NCBI GenBank assembly: GCA_946122785.1
Contig: CAMGYJ010000009.1
Location: forward strand, 9,516,937 to 9,580,936
Reading direction: 5' to 3'
DNA length: 64,000 bases
Source: Linum tenue
Taxonomy: Eukaryota > Streptophyta > Magnoliopsida > Malpighiales > Linaceae
Shown: positions 21,064 through 33,316 of the stretch, piece after piece
Position numbering within the stretch: position 1 is the first letter of the stretch
How the letters are laid out: every line of letters begins with the position of its first letter
The notes under the pieces: generated by a model
Databases searched by the model: none
Seen by the model: only the letters and a program-made list of their open reading frames with translations
What the model was told of the DNA's origin: nothing
Position numbers and translations under genes: made by a program

Positions 21064-21782
21064 TTACAACATACGAATCGTTCCCTTGCGTGTATGGTAT
21101 CTTTCTTGGTTCTCTTTGGTTGCCCGTACATCAATTATGGTTCCATCAAGGGCACCCAAACAATTCTACAAGAAACAACATATAAGCATCATCATAGATC
21201 AAAATTAACTTTGGACAAAAGCAATTTGTGTATGATAGCCAAATTTTCACCTTAAAGTGCTTCCACCTTGGATCCTCTGAATTCTCCGGCACCGGTTTAG
21301 TTTTACGAAGTAGAATGGGGTGAAGTTTCAAAACAGAGTTGAAAACAACTTTGATCACCCTACAAATGGTTTCTCCTGAACGTCGGAATATAACCTGCAG
21401 CTGTCTATTTTTCTCATTATGTGCTATGGTGTATAGAAAGATGGCAACCATTTCATCTATCTCCATATTTTCACTACACCTAAGCCCCCCCTCTATCTCT
21501 AAGAAGATTACAGAGCTTAAAAAAATTCCTACTGCTCATTCTAATAAGCATGGTGCTAGATATGTCACCAAGGGAAGTGATACACACCATAAATGATTTT
21601 CTAGCTATCTGTCGAGCTATGGGTGTCTCCCATGCAGTAACATGCTCTATCTCTTGTGCACCTTCAAATTCCAATGCCTCGTGATATTGGATAATCAACT
21701 TGATCATATTAAACAACAAATCAAAATAAGAAGCCACTGCCGCAACAACCGCATTCTTCCTATGCAAAGACCACATATCCAT
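21064..21782 (-). pseudogene. PIF/Harbinger transposase (HARBI1-like), broken
   Basis: This family cuts and pastes DNA elements with a DDE nuclease. From ATG 21782 the frame encodes the N-terminal part and reaches LCNLLRDRGG. There a run of seven G (21486-21492) is one base too long and shifts the frame. The next frame goes on with MEIDEMVAIFLYTIAHNEKN, FRRSGETICRVI and LHPILLRK, all typical of the family's N-terminal helical region. An 85-bp intron (21250-21166, GTGAAA to TTGTAG) follows, then NCLGALDGT with the first catalytic aspartate, ending at a stop at 21064-21066. The second aspartate and the glutamate are missing, so the protein cannot be active. It lies between a left terminal repeat at 20.6 kb and a leader-like stretch to the right. 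Confidence 0.87.
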
Positions 21783-22557
21783 TACCCCTGGATTCTCGAA
21801 TGAACAACAAATCGCTCCAATGACCGAATTGATTCAATCCAAGAATCTAAGAGCTAATGGGACACAAACACAAAAATAATAACCAAAGAGGAACGCTACT
21901 TCCAGGAGAAAAGCTACACAATCTTACGATTGCTATACAACCTAAACACATCGGCCATCACCATCCATGTTGAAAGATGAGCAAAATAATGAGTTTGGCT
22001 TTGTGATTAGGAAAATAGGGGTTGTGGTGCGGTAGGGGGAGATTGAAGGGATGTAATTTGAAAAGGAGACCGGCGCTGCTGAAAGGCCCGTCGGAGGCCA
22101 AGCTACGCCGCCACAAGCATAATCCATCGTGGTTGCAGACGACTTTTCGGTTGCCTTATCCCCACCTTAAAGACAACTAGCCGCCACAGGGCTGGTAACA
22201 CCCATTAATTCACGTTGCCGCTGTTGTCCAGTGCCAAGCGCCACGTCATGAAGCACCACCTTCCACGTCAAACAATTGCAGCCTTTGATGGCCACTATCG
22301 CTACCATTTTCATTGTCCCATCAACATCGCCACCCTAGAGGGAAATGAGAAACATAGCCAACTTTGTTAATGATGAAGGGGACCAAGTCAGTATTGCCAA
22401 GCAAGGCGATTCTGGAGCAGTGAAGATGAAAATTGCCAACAGGCGACAACCAACGACTTGTGGTTATCTGCATATGAGCACAACGAATAGAAGGGTCGCA
22501 GATATGGAGAGAGACTTGACGTAGAAATTCCAAAAGAAACAGTCGGATACTCCACCA
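21783..22557. other. Leader-like stretch upstream of the Harbinger pseudogene
   Basis: No open frame of note. The sequence is of mixed composition, probably promoter and leader of the minus-strand transposase plus flanking DNA. Confidence 0.35.
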
Positions 22558-22565
22558 CCGCTAGG

Positions 22566-25173
22566 TAATGCAGTCGAAATCGAGATTTTACATAAAACTG
22601 AAATTGAGGTAAAATCGAAATCGTAGATTAAAATCGTAAAATCCTAAGATTTTAAGTTTCATATTAAAATTAACACTTCATACATCGGACAGTAATTAGA
22701 ATGGATATCCTGAATAATAGTCAACCACATATCACTTAATTAATTCTCAGGATAAGTTTGTTAGCTAAATCAACACAAACAAATTCTTGCACATAACATA
22801 AACACAAAATAAACAATCTCAAACCTCATAGAAATAACTTAATCTAGTTAATAGAAAAGATAAGAAAATCACATAAGATCTAGGATCAACATTAACTAAA
22901 TCATGAACATCATCCTCACCCTCACTCCCATTCTCATAAAATCCTTGTTTATTTGCTTGATCAATAATATCATTATTCTCATATTCACTTGGATTAATTT
23001 CAATATCAACCATATTTTCTTGATTGGCATCATCTAACAGAAGTAACTCATTGGTTTGTATATTACCACTTGGTCGAGATCTGGTCAAGAATGTTTGCGC
23101 TAAAGGTTTGGGAGATGATTGAAAATTGCGAGGGTGATGGGGGAATAAACTAACAAGCTAATTGAAAGGGTGATGGAGGAAATCGTTGATGGAAGGAGTT
23201 GTGTGTCGACGTTAGGAAGAGAAAGTGATGAGGAAGATACGCAAATCAATTGAGGGTTGCCTGCTAGGTTAGGGTCGTATTGTCCCTGTTGGGTGGAGAG
23301 AAATGAACTTGATACGGTTCGTAGGCAAAATCTCATGCTACCAGCTTAATTTTGCTCCAATTGACATTAACCTTAAAATCGTACAAAATCGTTTAAATCA
23401 TAAATTTTAATGTTTTAAATTGAGATTTTATGGGATTTTAAGGTTCAAAGTAGTAAAATTAGGATGGGAAGTAGGGTTGTCGGTTCGGTTTGGGTCGGGT
23501 AACCGAACCCGAAACCCACAGAACCCGAAAAACCGAAATCCTCTCCTTAGGAAAAACCGAACCCGAAACTGTCATTTTTTGTGTTCGAGTACCCGAACCC
23601 GAAAATTCCACTAACGATTTCGGTTTGGTTATAATGAAACCCGAAAACCCGAAAACCAAAAAGGAATGGTGACTACTGCAAACACTTGCCCATTAACTAG
23701 CGCCATTCATTCTGCCAAATACACTGCATATCCACCAAATTTTAACTCATTACACAAGAAAGTAAATTACGCTTGACATAGAAGATTACACCAGCTAATG
23801 AACTACTAAAACCGAACCAACTTCAACAAACACCATGATCTGCAGGAATAGATAGTTCCCCAGCAAAGCGATCACCAAAGAGTGCCAAGGTTATGCAACT
23901 TGTCAATAACCTGATGAAAGCCCTAGAAGTTGCTGCAACTATGCAAGAACTTAGTTGAAGTGGTTTAATTAGCAAACATGACATAAGGAAAGAAAGAAAG
24001 CAGAGACAGGAAGTACATCAGTTGAGGCAAAGGCTGAAAGGCCAAGAAGGCAGATAGGAAGTACACCAATAGACTAATTATGCAGCAGCAAAACTAAACT
24101 TCTCATAACCTATTTCATTGTATGATTCCACAACGTACTAAAATCAAGAAATTAAAAATAGATAAATGGAGCAAAATCAAATCTCCACTGAATCATGCAC
24201 TAAAACACTAAGATCAGATAGAGGTAGCTAGCTAGTTAGAACCCATCTTCGTAATCAATTGTTCAAGCAAATCAGCTTAGAGTCTCCCCAAAGAGCCATT
24301 ATCTCAGCACCCTTTTCATCCTCAGCATATGATTCCTTCCTTCCAATAGGCCACCATCTGAATACTCAGAAACAATCAGTTCTTCATATGGTTAGCAGGA
24401 ACTTAAACACATAAACTGAAGCAGAAGCGAAAAGTAGCAGCTAGGCTAGGTAGAATGGAAGAATTTGCCGACTCCAGGAGGCCAAAATGACATTCACCTG
24501 CACTTGCACCAGCACCTTCCTCCCTTAGTTTTGGTCCTTGAATTTGTTCTCATTGTCCAAGGATACTGCTCTGCTGACCATTGTCATGCTTCTGCTGTTG
24601 CAGGCGACGAATGGAGAAGAACATGAAGCCCAAACCCCAGCATCGGATTACTCACTGTCACTAGAACCGCCAATCTCACACCAAACTCATACAAGCAAAT
24701 CTTTATCTTAAAGAGCAACAGAAAGTGGAGTTGAGTTCAGAGAATCGAGTAACAGATAGAGGAGCTGCTTGATCTCGAATCGACGATGCAAGGAGAGGAA
24801 ACAAATTTTGGGAAACCCTAAAACCAGATCGGAGAAGGATTGCGTTACCCAGATGCGCCAACAGGGAAAGCTTCAATCTGGAACGAAGGGATGATTTCAC
24901 AGGCGCCGACGAAGTGATGTCAGTGTAAGTTCGGCGAAGGGCTGGCGAAGTGTGTCCTCTCCTCTGCGAAATCCGAAATGTCACCGTGAGAGGCCAACTA
25001 TAGCTTCGGGTTTTCGGGTTCTTATCAGTTTTTCAGGTTATAGCAAAACCGAAACCGCTACAGATAGCTTTCGGGTTAAAACCGAAAACCCGAACCCAAT
25101 CTGACACCCCTAATTGGAAGTCATAGGTAATATCGTAAAATTTTAAGATTAAAATCGGGATTTAACTACATTG
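22566..25173. mobile_element. hAT-like element (2,608 bp) hosting a second one
   Basis: The ends TAATGCAGTCGAAATCGAGAT and, as reverse complement, CAATGTAGTTAAATCCCGAT form the inverted repeat; CCGCTAGG (22558-22565) and CCGCCAGG (25174-25181) are a target duplication with one mismatch. Subterminal AAAATCG-type words match the element at 19297-20374. The stretch 22819-23088 on the minus strand encodes an acidic peptide with DDVHDLVNVDPRSY but has no ATG, and no hAT dimerisation domain is recognisable. The element is non-autonomous in its present state. Confidence 0.75.
23472..25112. mobile_element. Nested hAT-like element (1,641 bp) with gene-like interior
   Basis: It begins TAGGGTTGTCGGTTCGG and ends with the complement of TAGGGGTGTCAGATTGGG. 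The flanks ATGGGAAG (23464-23471) and ATTGGAAG (25113-25120) are an 8-bp duplication with one mismatch. Both ends contain many CCGAAA/CGGGTT words. The interior (23680-24980) looks like host transcript sequence: the minus strand from about 24984 carries a leader and a basic, serine-rich N-terminal-like peptide (SSAPVKSSLRSRLKLS), which resembles an organelle presequence, in a frame without ATG. I do not recognise the source gene. Confidence 0.75.
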
Positions 25174-25181
25174 CCGCCAGG

Positions 25182-26908
25182 CATAGCTTCAGGACGAGTG
25201 GCGGCAACCACTATGATTGAAGCTAGCTATCAAGCGCTGGGGTTCACAATCGTAGCAATGGGTGCACGAGCTGAGGATCCACTCGTCGCCAGCCACCAAT
25301 CATCCAAGGAAGAGGCCTCCGCTAAGATCAATGACGCCACCCCACCCTTGCCATCCTCTCAGATGGATGAGAATAAGTTTGCCAAGGGATTGTACACGAT
25401 GGCAACATCCCCACCGACAGGATGCATAGCTGACAAAGAACATCCAGCAGAAGTTTGCGGCATCACGAATCATGGTAGGGGCACGACCATTATCTGTGGC
25501 TCCACTCGGGACAACATCAAAATGGAGAGGGAGCTAGTGACCAGTACGACCGCTCTGATCGTGCAGTTGACGATGACTCCTGTTGCATCCTCCATGGAAC
25601 ATAAGCCATAAGCGATTAGACCTCCTATCCGACATGTGGTTTTCTTGTCGGCGCAGGTTGCAACGAAGAGGGAGATCTGTATTGATGAAAATCGATGATG
25701 CAACGTAGTTGTGGGGTGCACCACTCAGAGCGATGTTGGGCAGACCTGCAACGCGGGTGGCCAGAAAAGGGGAACCTTACTTGGTGGTTCTTAAGGTGCC
25801 GAATGAGAAGACGAGGAAGGGTCCTAAAGCGATGACCTGGTCCATGTGATTGACAGTGACGTCAATTGAGGCAACAAGCCATTGAGTGGGTCTGCCTGAG
25901 ATGAGAATCTCATGGGGAGCGCAGTGATTCTCGACTGCTTCCTTTGTGGCAATGTCATACAGGAGGATGGAAAAGGAGACAACGAAATTGGCGGATGTGT
26001 TAAACATATGTATTAATAGGCTACGGTTTATGTGAGATATAGGAGAGTTAAGATGTGTGGTGCCTATTTATTAAGCCCACATGTGAATCATGTAGGCCCA
26101 TGCACGGTTAGACGTGGAATGTTGATTCTAACCTAGGGCACGTTGGATGTAAAGAGGGATGAGAGAGATCAACCGCTGTACTTCCTTACTTTCACACATC
26201 TCAGTAAAATCAATAGCCTGAAGAGCTTCAAAGCTCTTCCTTGGATCAGTGGTAGATAATATCTAGTGATACCACGTAAAATCCAGTGTCTGTGTTTGAT
26301 TACCTTTTCGTATCATTATAGATATGTTTCTGTTAACAGGATGGACAAGCGGAAGAATGAGACCAAGAAAAAGACGATGTCATCGCCGGATGGAGTAGAG
26401 TTGACGGAGTATTATTGTGCATCACAACGCATCACAATAGAGTATTGTCGGGCCAAATGAGTTAGGTAGAAGGCTTGGTTGAGCCGAGAGGAGTGGATTG
26501 GTTGGTGGGGGAAGGGGGAAGAAGACTTGGCCATCAACTCAGATAAAATGGATAGGCTGCACAAACCGCACTATGTCAGGGAACGGGCCGAGTCAGGGTC
26601 AGGTCTTGAACCGAAGGTTGAGTTGAAATGGGTTGAGCAAGCACCTAAGTACGGGTCGAAGACATAGATGGGGAGCGAGCCAAGTTTGCAAGGAAAGTGG
26701 GCCAAGCTAAGACCTTAACTTGGGCCTTAGAGATAAATGGGACAGCGGATTCAAAGAGGAAGATGGCCCGAATACGGAGAGTTGGTTAGCTTCCTTTTGT
26801 ATTTAGTGAGCTCAATGGTTTGGGAAGAAATTAAGCATGCAAGAAAAGTAGGAAAATGGGTCAAGTCGGTCAACCTTGAGAGCAAAGTTGGTCTCAAGGG
26901 GGAGGAGA
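25182..26908 (+). other. Probable interior of a truncated LTR element, proteins not recognised
   Basis: The stretch ends in a polypurine tract at 26892-26908 right before an LTR, so at least its right part is likely retrotransposon interior. A plus-strand frame at 25171-25611 (TTG start) and a minus-strand frame at 26007-25777 show no domain I can name. Frames at 26341-26460 and 26479-26667 are short and charged. Gag, protease, reverse transcriptase and integrase motifs were looked for and not seen. Confidence 0.35.
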
Positions 26909-27285
26909 TGTTAGAAGCACGATATTTTTTATTATCATTATTATCATTTCTAGGTTATCTATAAATAAGGTTAGTAGTCTTTTAGTTGAATTAGGTTTAT
27001 TATTAGATTTTCCTATCTTTTGCTATAAATATGTACTTGGGTCTTTAGTTATAATGAATCAAGAAAATTATTAAAGAAAGTATCTCTCTTAAACCCTAAG
27101 CTCTCTCTATCCTCTCAATTCTCGATCTCGGCCGATTCTTAATTCTCTCTTGTTCTTTCCCAATTATTTTCCTAATCCTTAGTTATGTCTTCCTCAATCC
27201 TATATTCCCAATTCTTTCCCATAATACCTAGTTTCCCAAACACCAATCCCGATTTGAAAACCCATTAGGAACTGTATTTCTAACA
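26909..27285 (+). repeat. Single LTR (377 bp), probably a 3' LTR
   Basis: It begins TGTTAGAA and ends TTCTAACA, an 8-base perfect inverted repeat as in Ty1/copia and some gypsy LTRs. CTCAAGGGGGAGGAGA just upstream is a good polypurine tract, which makes this the 3' copy. It contains a TATA box (GCTATAAATATG near 27020) and a CT-rich leader. No 5' copy lies in the window, so the element is truncated on its left. Confidence 0.75.
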
Positions 27286-28897
27286 CTTAGCCATAATAAG
27301 TGATAGCAAAACAATGACGAAAACCCATTAATCCACGAGAGAGTTTGAACACTCTTCGAGCTATTGATCGTATTACTTAATGAATCACACACACCCTACT
27401 CGGCCACATATATACATACACAAACCCTAGCTTTCACCCTCCAGCCCACGTATGCATGGCCTTCGTGGGTCTTAAGTCTACTAATTACAACGTATATATA
27501 CAACATTGGGTTCATACTTCATATACGATGGCATACTATTACTAGGTGGACTACCAGTAATAATCTCTCGTATAATCCAATATCTCCATACATCCAAAAA
27601 AATTCTTAGAGGGAAGCATGTAGCATGAAATTCAATCCTGTAAAACTATCCACGAATTGCATATCCCGGGGCCCGATCTATACAACTATGCCATATTGCC
27701 ATTCCAAAGCATTGATCGCAAATTCTGAACGAATGCATTCCTTCTTTACATGAAATCATTGTTTCCCGTTGGAATTATGTGAGTGATTGAAAGCCCAATT
27801 GTCTGCCATTGTTATCATCATACGTCTCGTTGAACCTTTTGTTTTGTTCACTTGTGAGCTCCCCAACCCAACTGCACATTAGACAAATGTATAAGGTATA
27901 TCATTCAACCTCTCAGGGCTGGGGATGGCAGAGAAAAGAATCCAGACAAATGGTTTGCCAACAAAAAGGAACCCTCCTTTTTCTCTTATTTCCCCCTCTA
28001 AGACAACCATACATGATGTCTTTGCATATATATTCGCATATATTGTTTTCATATAAAAACTGCCATTGATATAAAGGTGAATATGAATGGTTAAGGTGGG
28101 TGGTGTGGAGTGTTGGCCATGGCCACCTTCACGATTCTCTTCATCACCAATATGCCCATATCTAAGAGCATGAAAAACTATCCACACCGATATATGTTTG
28201 TTGGGAAATTGTATGTTAAATGTTCATATAGCTAGTTTATAGTTGTGCATCAACCTCCATGATTACTTTGGTGGACTACTACAATTCATAGTTAACGTTC
28301 TCCCCGGCAATTCGAGGTATTGAGATTAAGCGATTTATGCAGACCATAATTAGCTTTTCTTGAAAGAATCAAGAATCATGGTTGAACTAGGAAACCACCC
28401 CCAACCTCTGAATCGGCTCCAAATACTCACTCACACAACTCTCGTTGTAAATATTTTCCGCCAGCACTGTGGTTAAACTATACAACCCAACTGCAATGAG
28501 CTAGTTAATTAATTAGGTTAAACAACCAAGGTATAAGCTTGTTAGTTACATACTCGCTTTAGTACTTATCTAGAAGTTCTCTAGCTAGCCAAATGATCAT
28601 CTAATTTGGATAATGGCTCTCTCTCTCTCTCTCATTCATCTTAAAGAACACATTATAAGTTAATTAATATTGCCTCTGTCTCAACAGGATCGAACTCAAA
28701 ACTTCTGGGCAGTTTATTTCAGCTAGCTATATAGCTTCAGCTTCTATCAGCTGTCCTGTACATGACAAAGAACCAACAAAGGGATGAATAGGGTTACGAA
28801 AAATACTCAAACGAGAAGAGAACGATTTCATGCACTTCCAAGAAACACGAAACACCACACAACCTTACAAACACATGCATACACAAAGCCACAGTTG

Positions 28898-28899
<2 letters not shown>
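27286..28899. other. Intergenic stretch, no gene recognised
   Basis: Open frames on both strands near 27800-28190 overlap each other and lack domains. A short (CT)n run lies at 28619-28632. Confidence 0.35.

Positions 28900-28985
<86 letters not shown>
28900..28985. repeat. (AAT)n microsatellite, about 28 units
   Basis: An uninterrupted AAT/ATA run of 86 bases. On the minus strand it makes a poly-isoleucine open frame, which is an artefact. It is long enough to be polymorphic. Confidence 0.97.
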
Positions 28986-29367
28986 GCTTGAAAGCTAAGC
29001 CCAAAACAACAATAATTTCGACACTGAAATCATCAAAATCTTTCAGCAGACAGAGACAGACACGCACAGAACGAAAACAAAAACAAAGAAGAAAAGAACA
29101 GTATCGATCTCTCACTGGGATCTGCTTTGTGATTCTTTTGAGTTATAATGAGATTAAATTGTTGTTCTGTGGAACCAAAAAAGTTACAGACTTGGTGCTG
29201 TGTCTCTGTTGGGCTCATCATGACGATGCATATATATACGAGTTCATTTTTATTTATATGTGGAGATGAAAACAAATTAAAAGGGAGTACTACTAGGGTT
29301 ATTATTATTATTTTTGGCCCTTTAAAGTTGTAATAATAATATTATATCTATGTTTAATTTTAAGAAA

Positions 29368-29598
29368 TTATTTCGTGGGTGTGCTGCAGACAAGGAGCGT
29401 GGGTTGTTTGATTGATTCTTTTTCTTTTTCTTTTAGCATCTTCTGAAGTTCTTCCCAGCTCTTCTCTAGTTGGGTCTTCTCTTTATCCTTTGAGCTATAG
29501 GGGTTGTGTGATGTATAGGCTTTTTGTGGGAAGGTGACCCTTTCTTTCCAGTGTCCCATGTGCCATTTCTCAATGCCCTTAAAACCTTTGGAGGGCAT
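29368..29598 (-). CDS. Small putative protein, unrecognised, possible host exon
   Basis: From ATG 29598 the frame encodes 76 residues beginning MPSKGFKGIEKWHMGHWKER and ending at a stop. The composition looks protein-like rather than random: a tryptophan/lysine-rich first half, then a charged helix with KTQLEKSWEELQKMLKEKEK that could form a coiled coil. The frame stays open upstream to 29766, but a TTAATTAG acceptor-like site just before GTATTTG leaves room for an upstream exon. I cannot place it in a family. It could be a small host gene, a 3' exon or chance; confidence is low to moderate. Confidence 0.35.
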   Translation of the reverse strand: MPSKGFKGIEKWHMGHWKERVTFPQKAYTSHNPYSSKDKEKTQLEKSWEELQKMLKEKEKESIKQPTLLVCSTPTK

Positions 29599-29766
29599 GA
29601 AAGACAAATACCTAATTAAGAAGCCACCAACCACACAGACGAATGATGTAGAAACTCGATCTTTACACGTACGTAGTATTTGCTTGTTGGGTTGAGGAAG
29701 GAGGGGGATTAAGTTTGCAGCTTTAGCAAAATGAAAAGAAGCATGATTAAAGTTTGGATCTCTCAC

Positions 29767-31126
29767 AATTGGGATGAATTGACTTTTGATTTTATATTAG
29801 AATATACATGATATTCAAAGTTTTCTATACTTAAATTCGAATTTCCTCCTTCATTAGTAGAAAGTGGGTTAAATTATTGGTTTAATGATAAGATGTAACG
29901 AGTCGAAACAAAGTTCAAGTTTATGAAATTATTTTTAGTTGAAGTGCTTGCAAGTAAATAATGGTGGCTTTTGTGGAGTACTCATAAAAACGAGTGCATT
30001 CAACGAGCTGTAACCTAAAAGTATTATTTAATCATGAAAATTTAAATTCTAATTTCTAGCTCGGTTCGTCTAATAAGATGTTGTACTGCAAAGTTAAAAC
30101 TAATCCCTGTATTACCCTAAGACATAAAAATCCTAAATTATTTAACTTAGCCCTAAACTCTAAACCTAAACCCTTGAAATACAAACAAACGCTAAATATT
30201 TAGGATGTTTTGTGTTGATTCATTCATTTTTTTGTTCATCGTATTATCATTGATGATTGAGATGCTTTTGATATGCATCGCATAATTAGAATGCTAAATA
30301 TGAATAACGTACTCCAAAAATATGAGTGTACTGAAAAAATATGCCTAAATTGGCATCTATTTAAACCTTTTCTATTTTTCTATTTTCTATTTTTTGTGTT
30401 TTCTCCTCGATAAGTATGGAGCTCTCTATGATGGTAAATAAAAGAGAAGGAAGGGATGAAGGTTTGGTATTTTGTGGGGCATGGAAATAGTCTGGGGAAA
30501 TCTTGTATTTTCTTTGTAGGGTTTATGTGCAAGAACTGTTTGGATAGTAAAACAAACAAAAAGTGTCGAGAAAAGGTGTTATAAGTGGTAACATGTCATG
30601 CACTTGAAAAGAATAAAGCAATCCTTAGGTACGGTACAACCTATTTTTTACCAATAATCGAAGAAAATAAATTGATGAAAGAAAAGCTTCATCTGAATTG
30701 ACATATACGTTGCTAGGAAGGATCTAAAGAGAGAACACTAGCAATATACTCTTGCCTTGCTATTTGTTTTCTACCCTTTCAATTTAGTTCCCCAATACTT
30801 GTTGAGTGGTGTATCGTAATTTCTAGAACGAAATCTTTTTATAAAAACTAAGGTAAATTTCGATTGTCATAACCACATATTCAATCAACAATGACATTTG
30901 ATTTAATAAACATGTTTTGAACTATAGCCATCACAAATGATGTTATCCATAATAACATTACTGAAATCTAACCAAATATTTCTTCATATAAAATTGAGAT
31001 ATAGTTACATGGAACCAAATCAATGAATAGTGTGTAGTGGTTATGAATGATATTTTATTTTCTTATTTTTCCCATTGCTCCAACAAGCCTTAATAATCAA
31101 ACTAACAAGTGAAAATGGCCAAATGG
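29767..31126. other. AT-rich intergenic stretch
   Basis: No open frame, terminal repeat or RNA gene was recognised. If 29368-29598 is a gene, its promoter would lie here. Confidence 0.4.
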
Positions 31127-31134
31127 GTCTTAGG

Positions 31135-31895
31135 TAGGGATGGCAATGGGGCGGGTTTGGGGCGGGTTTGCTTAAACCATCCCCATCCCCGCTTTCAAAT
31201 ATCCAAACCCATACCCGCCCTATACCCATGCGGGGGAAGATTTTGCAAACCCATCCCCATACCCGTGGGTTTCGGGTACCCATGGGTAATACTCACCCCA
31301 TACATCCAACATTACAATACATAAATTTTACATGTAAATTTTCAATTATAACATTAAAGGCACCTATTATATCATGAAGTCGGGAAAGTGACAATAATTC
31401 TTAATATGGTTCAAAGCATTTTATCCTAAAATTTCCCTTAATCCATAAAATAGAGTACTACAATATAATCCAAATTAAATCATTATTTATCTGACTCTAA
31501 TACATATACTAAGCAATAATTAACTAATATAATCTTGCTAACACGAGGGAAAAGTGAAAGAGTGAAGAGAGAGTTGAGGAAAATGAATTAGGTTTTGATT
31601 TGGGTGACCACTCAATTGCATTTCTACTCATTATTTTCTTATTTACCCTCACTATCATTGATAGATTACTATTTCATCCATGTATTTTTTATATGTGAAC
31701 AAATATTCTGGTGGGGCGGGTATGAGTATGGGTATGGGGCGGGGGAGGCTAAAACCGTACCCGCCCCATACCCATCAAACATTTTGCGGGTTTTACCAAT
31801 ACCCGCCCCATACCCAGTCAAAGCGGGGATTCCCCGCGTTGACTGGGTCGGGGGCGGTCGGATACCCGTGGGTATGGGTTTGATTGCCATCCCTA
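31135..31895. mobile_element. hAT-like MITE (761 bp)
   Basis: It begins TAGGGATGGCAATGGGGCGGG and ends with the complement GGTTTGATTGCCATCCCTA. Exact 8-bp duplications GTCTTAGG flank it (31127-31134 and 31896-31903). Both ends are rich in CCCATACCC/GGGTATGGG words. There is no coding capacity. It sits at the very tip of the Harbinger-type MITE to its right. Confidence 0.88.
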
Positions 31896-31900
31896 GTCTT

Positions 31901-32252
31901 AGGGTCGTTTGGAAGTTGCGATTGTTAAATAGATGTATTGTTGAGAATGCATGTATAATATTATACATGTATTGTCGAATTTGATGCATTGTAGTATACA
32001 ACGTTTGGTATGTGTGATTTTGTATGTCGCATAGTCTAAAAGTTGAGACAAAACAATCTCAACTCAACTATCTCAACAATCACAACTAAAAGTTGAGATA
32101 TAACAATCACTCAAAATAAGTGATAGTTTCTGTCACATCACAGAAACAATCCATGTATTGTTTCTGCTAAAAAAACAAAAAAACGATGCATTGTAAACAA
32201 TACATATATAATGACAATCTCAACAAAACTATCGCAACTTCCAAACGACCTA
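31901..32252. mobile_element. PIF/Harbinger-type MITE (~350 bp)
   Basis: The left end GGGTCGTTTGGAAGTTGCGAT and right end ATCGCAACTTCCAAACGACC are perfect complements over 20 bases. The terminal sequence matches the left end of the Harbinger pseudogene element at 20.6 kb. The first bases lie within the duplication of the neighbouring hAT-like MITE, meaning that element inserted into this one's edge. The exact 3-bp target duplication could not be fixed. Confidence 0.8.
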
Positions 32253-33307
32253 TAAATTTAGGTGTCTTGAAGAAAAATTCTTCCAAGGATGAATAGTGAT
32301 GTTTCAAGAAACAGTCCATGTGAGTGGGGAAGACTCACTTTAAATCCAAAAAGAGAAGAGGTTTGCTCGCCCCCTGCAAAAGCCTAAAAGTCAATAAAGT
32401 ATCAAATCCCAAAAGATCAAAAGCCGAATACTTTTTTCGCTACTTTTATTCAAGAAGTAAAGAAAAACCAATGTGCAAATGATTTTTCCCTCCCCAATAT
32501 TCCTTTTTCGACTAATGCATCCTAACTATTCCAAGAACGCCCTAAAATTAGAGTTTGTATTACGGGTAGCCAATGTGCTGAGTTTGGATTTTGATGATTC
32601 TCTGCACTTATTAGTGAATTAGTATAATTGTGATTTGCTATCTATCCACATTCTTTTTCGGATTGGATTGGGTGGATGGCAGATGAGTATGGTTGGGTTG
32701 TGGGTTAACCCGCCAAATCATTTCTCCAACTCGCCATTCAGAAAATTTACTAACATTTATAATAAATTTCTCATAAATTAGTAAAACTGCAACAATTTAG
32801 ACACTTCTCACTTTGATTCATGTGGACACGTGTAGTATTTGCATCAAATTTTTCATTATTTTATCAACTAATTGGGGAGAGAAAATTAATGCATTTTGCG
32901 ACATTGATACAGTTAATAGTTTATAATTTGCATCATAGTATCTAATGGACATTACACAACATATTAATCAATAATAATAGTAAAAACATTCTTTATTCTC
33001 CGCATTTTGAAGTCAATGGTCAATGTATAGAGCAGTTAAAAATATTATGATTATTCAATAATATGAACAAAAAAATTCATGTGAAAATATAGTGCAGGTT
33101 ATTCGGATAATCCGCAATTCATCCCTCACCTATCTGAATAAGTACAGGTATGAGATTTATCAATTCACAATCCACCCACCCACGTCAATCACATCACACA
33201 TATACCGTGCTTTGAGTTATTTTCGAGTAGATCAATTAGCTAATTCTATTTTGATATGAGATGTTGAGATAGTTAACGTTTCAAGCCGCTTTAAGTATGG
33301 TTTGATA
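32253..33307. other. Intergenic stretch, nothing firm
   Basis: Words such as GGATTGGGTGGAT near 32660 and the complement near 33175 hint at a very decayed inverted-repeat element, but no target duplication is visible. No gene was recognised. Confidence 0.35.
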
Positions 33308-33316
33308 TTTATTTTT

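Noticed and set aside
20592..22557. Complete Harbinger element with both ends
   Set aside because: Only the left terminal repeat was found; no complement of GGTCGTTTGG occurs before the next element.
25171..25611. 146-codon plus-strand frame
   Set aside because: It starts with TTG inside the end of a hAT-like element, and no domain is recognisable; listed only as an unclassified stretch.
28828..29115. 95-codon minus-strand frame with a poly-isoleucine core
   Set aside because: It is the translation of the (AAT)n microsatellite.
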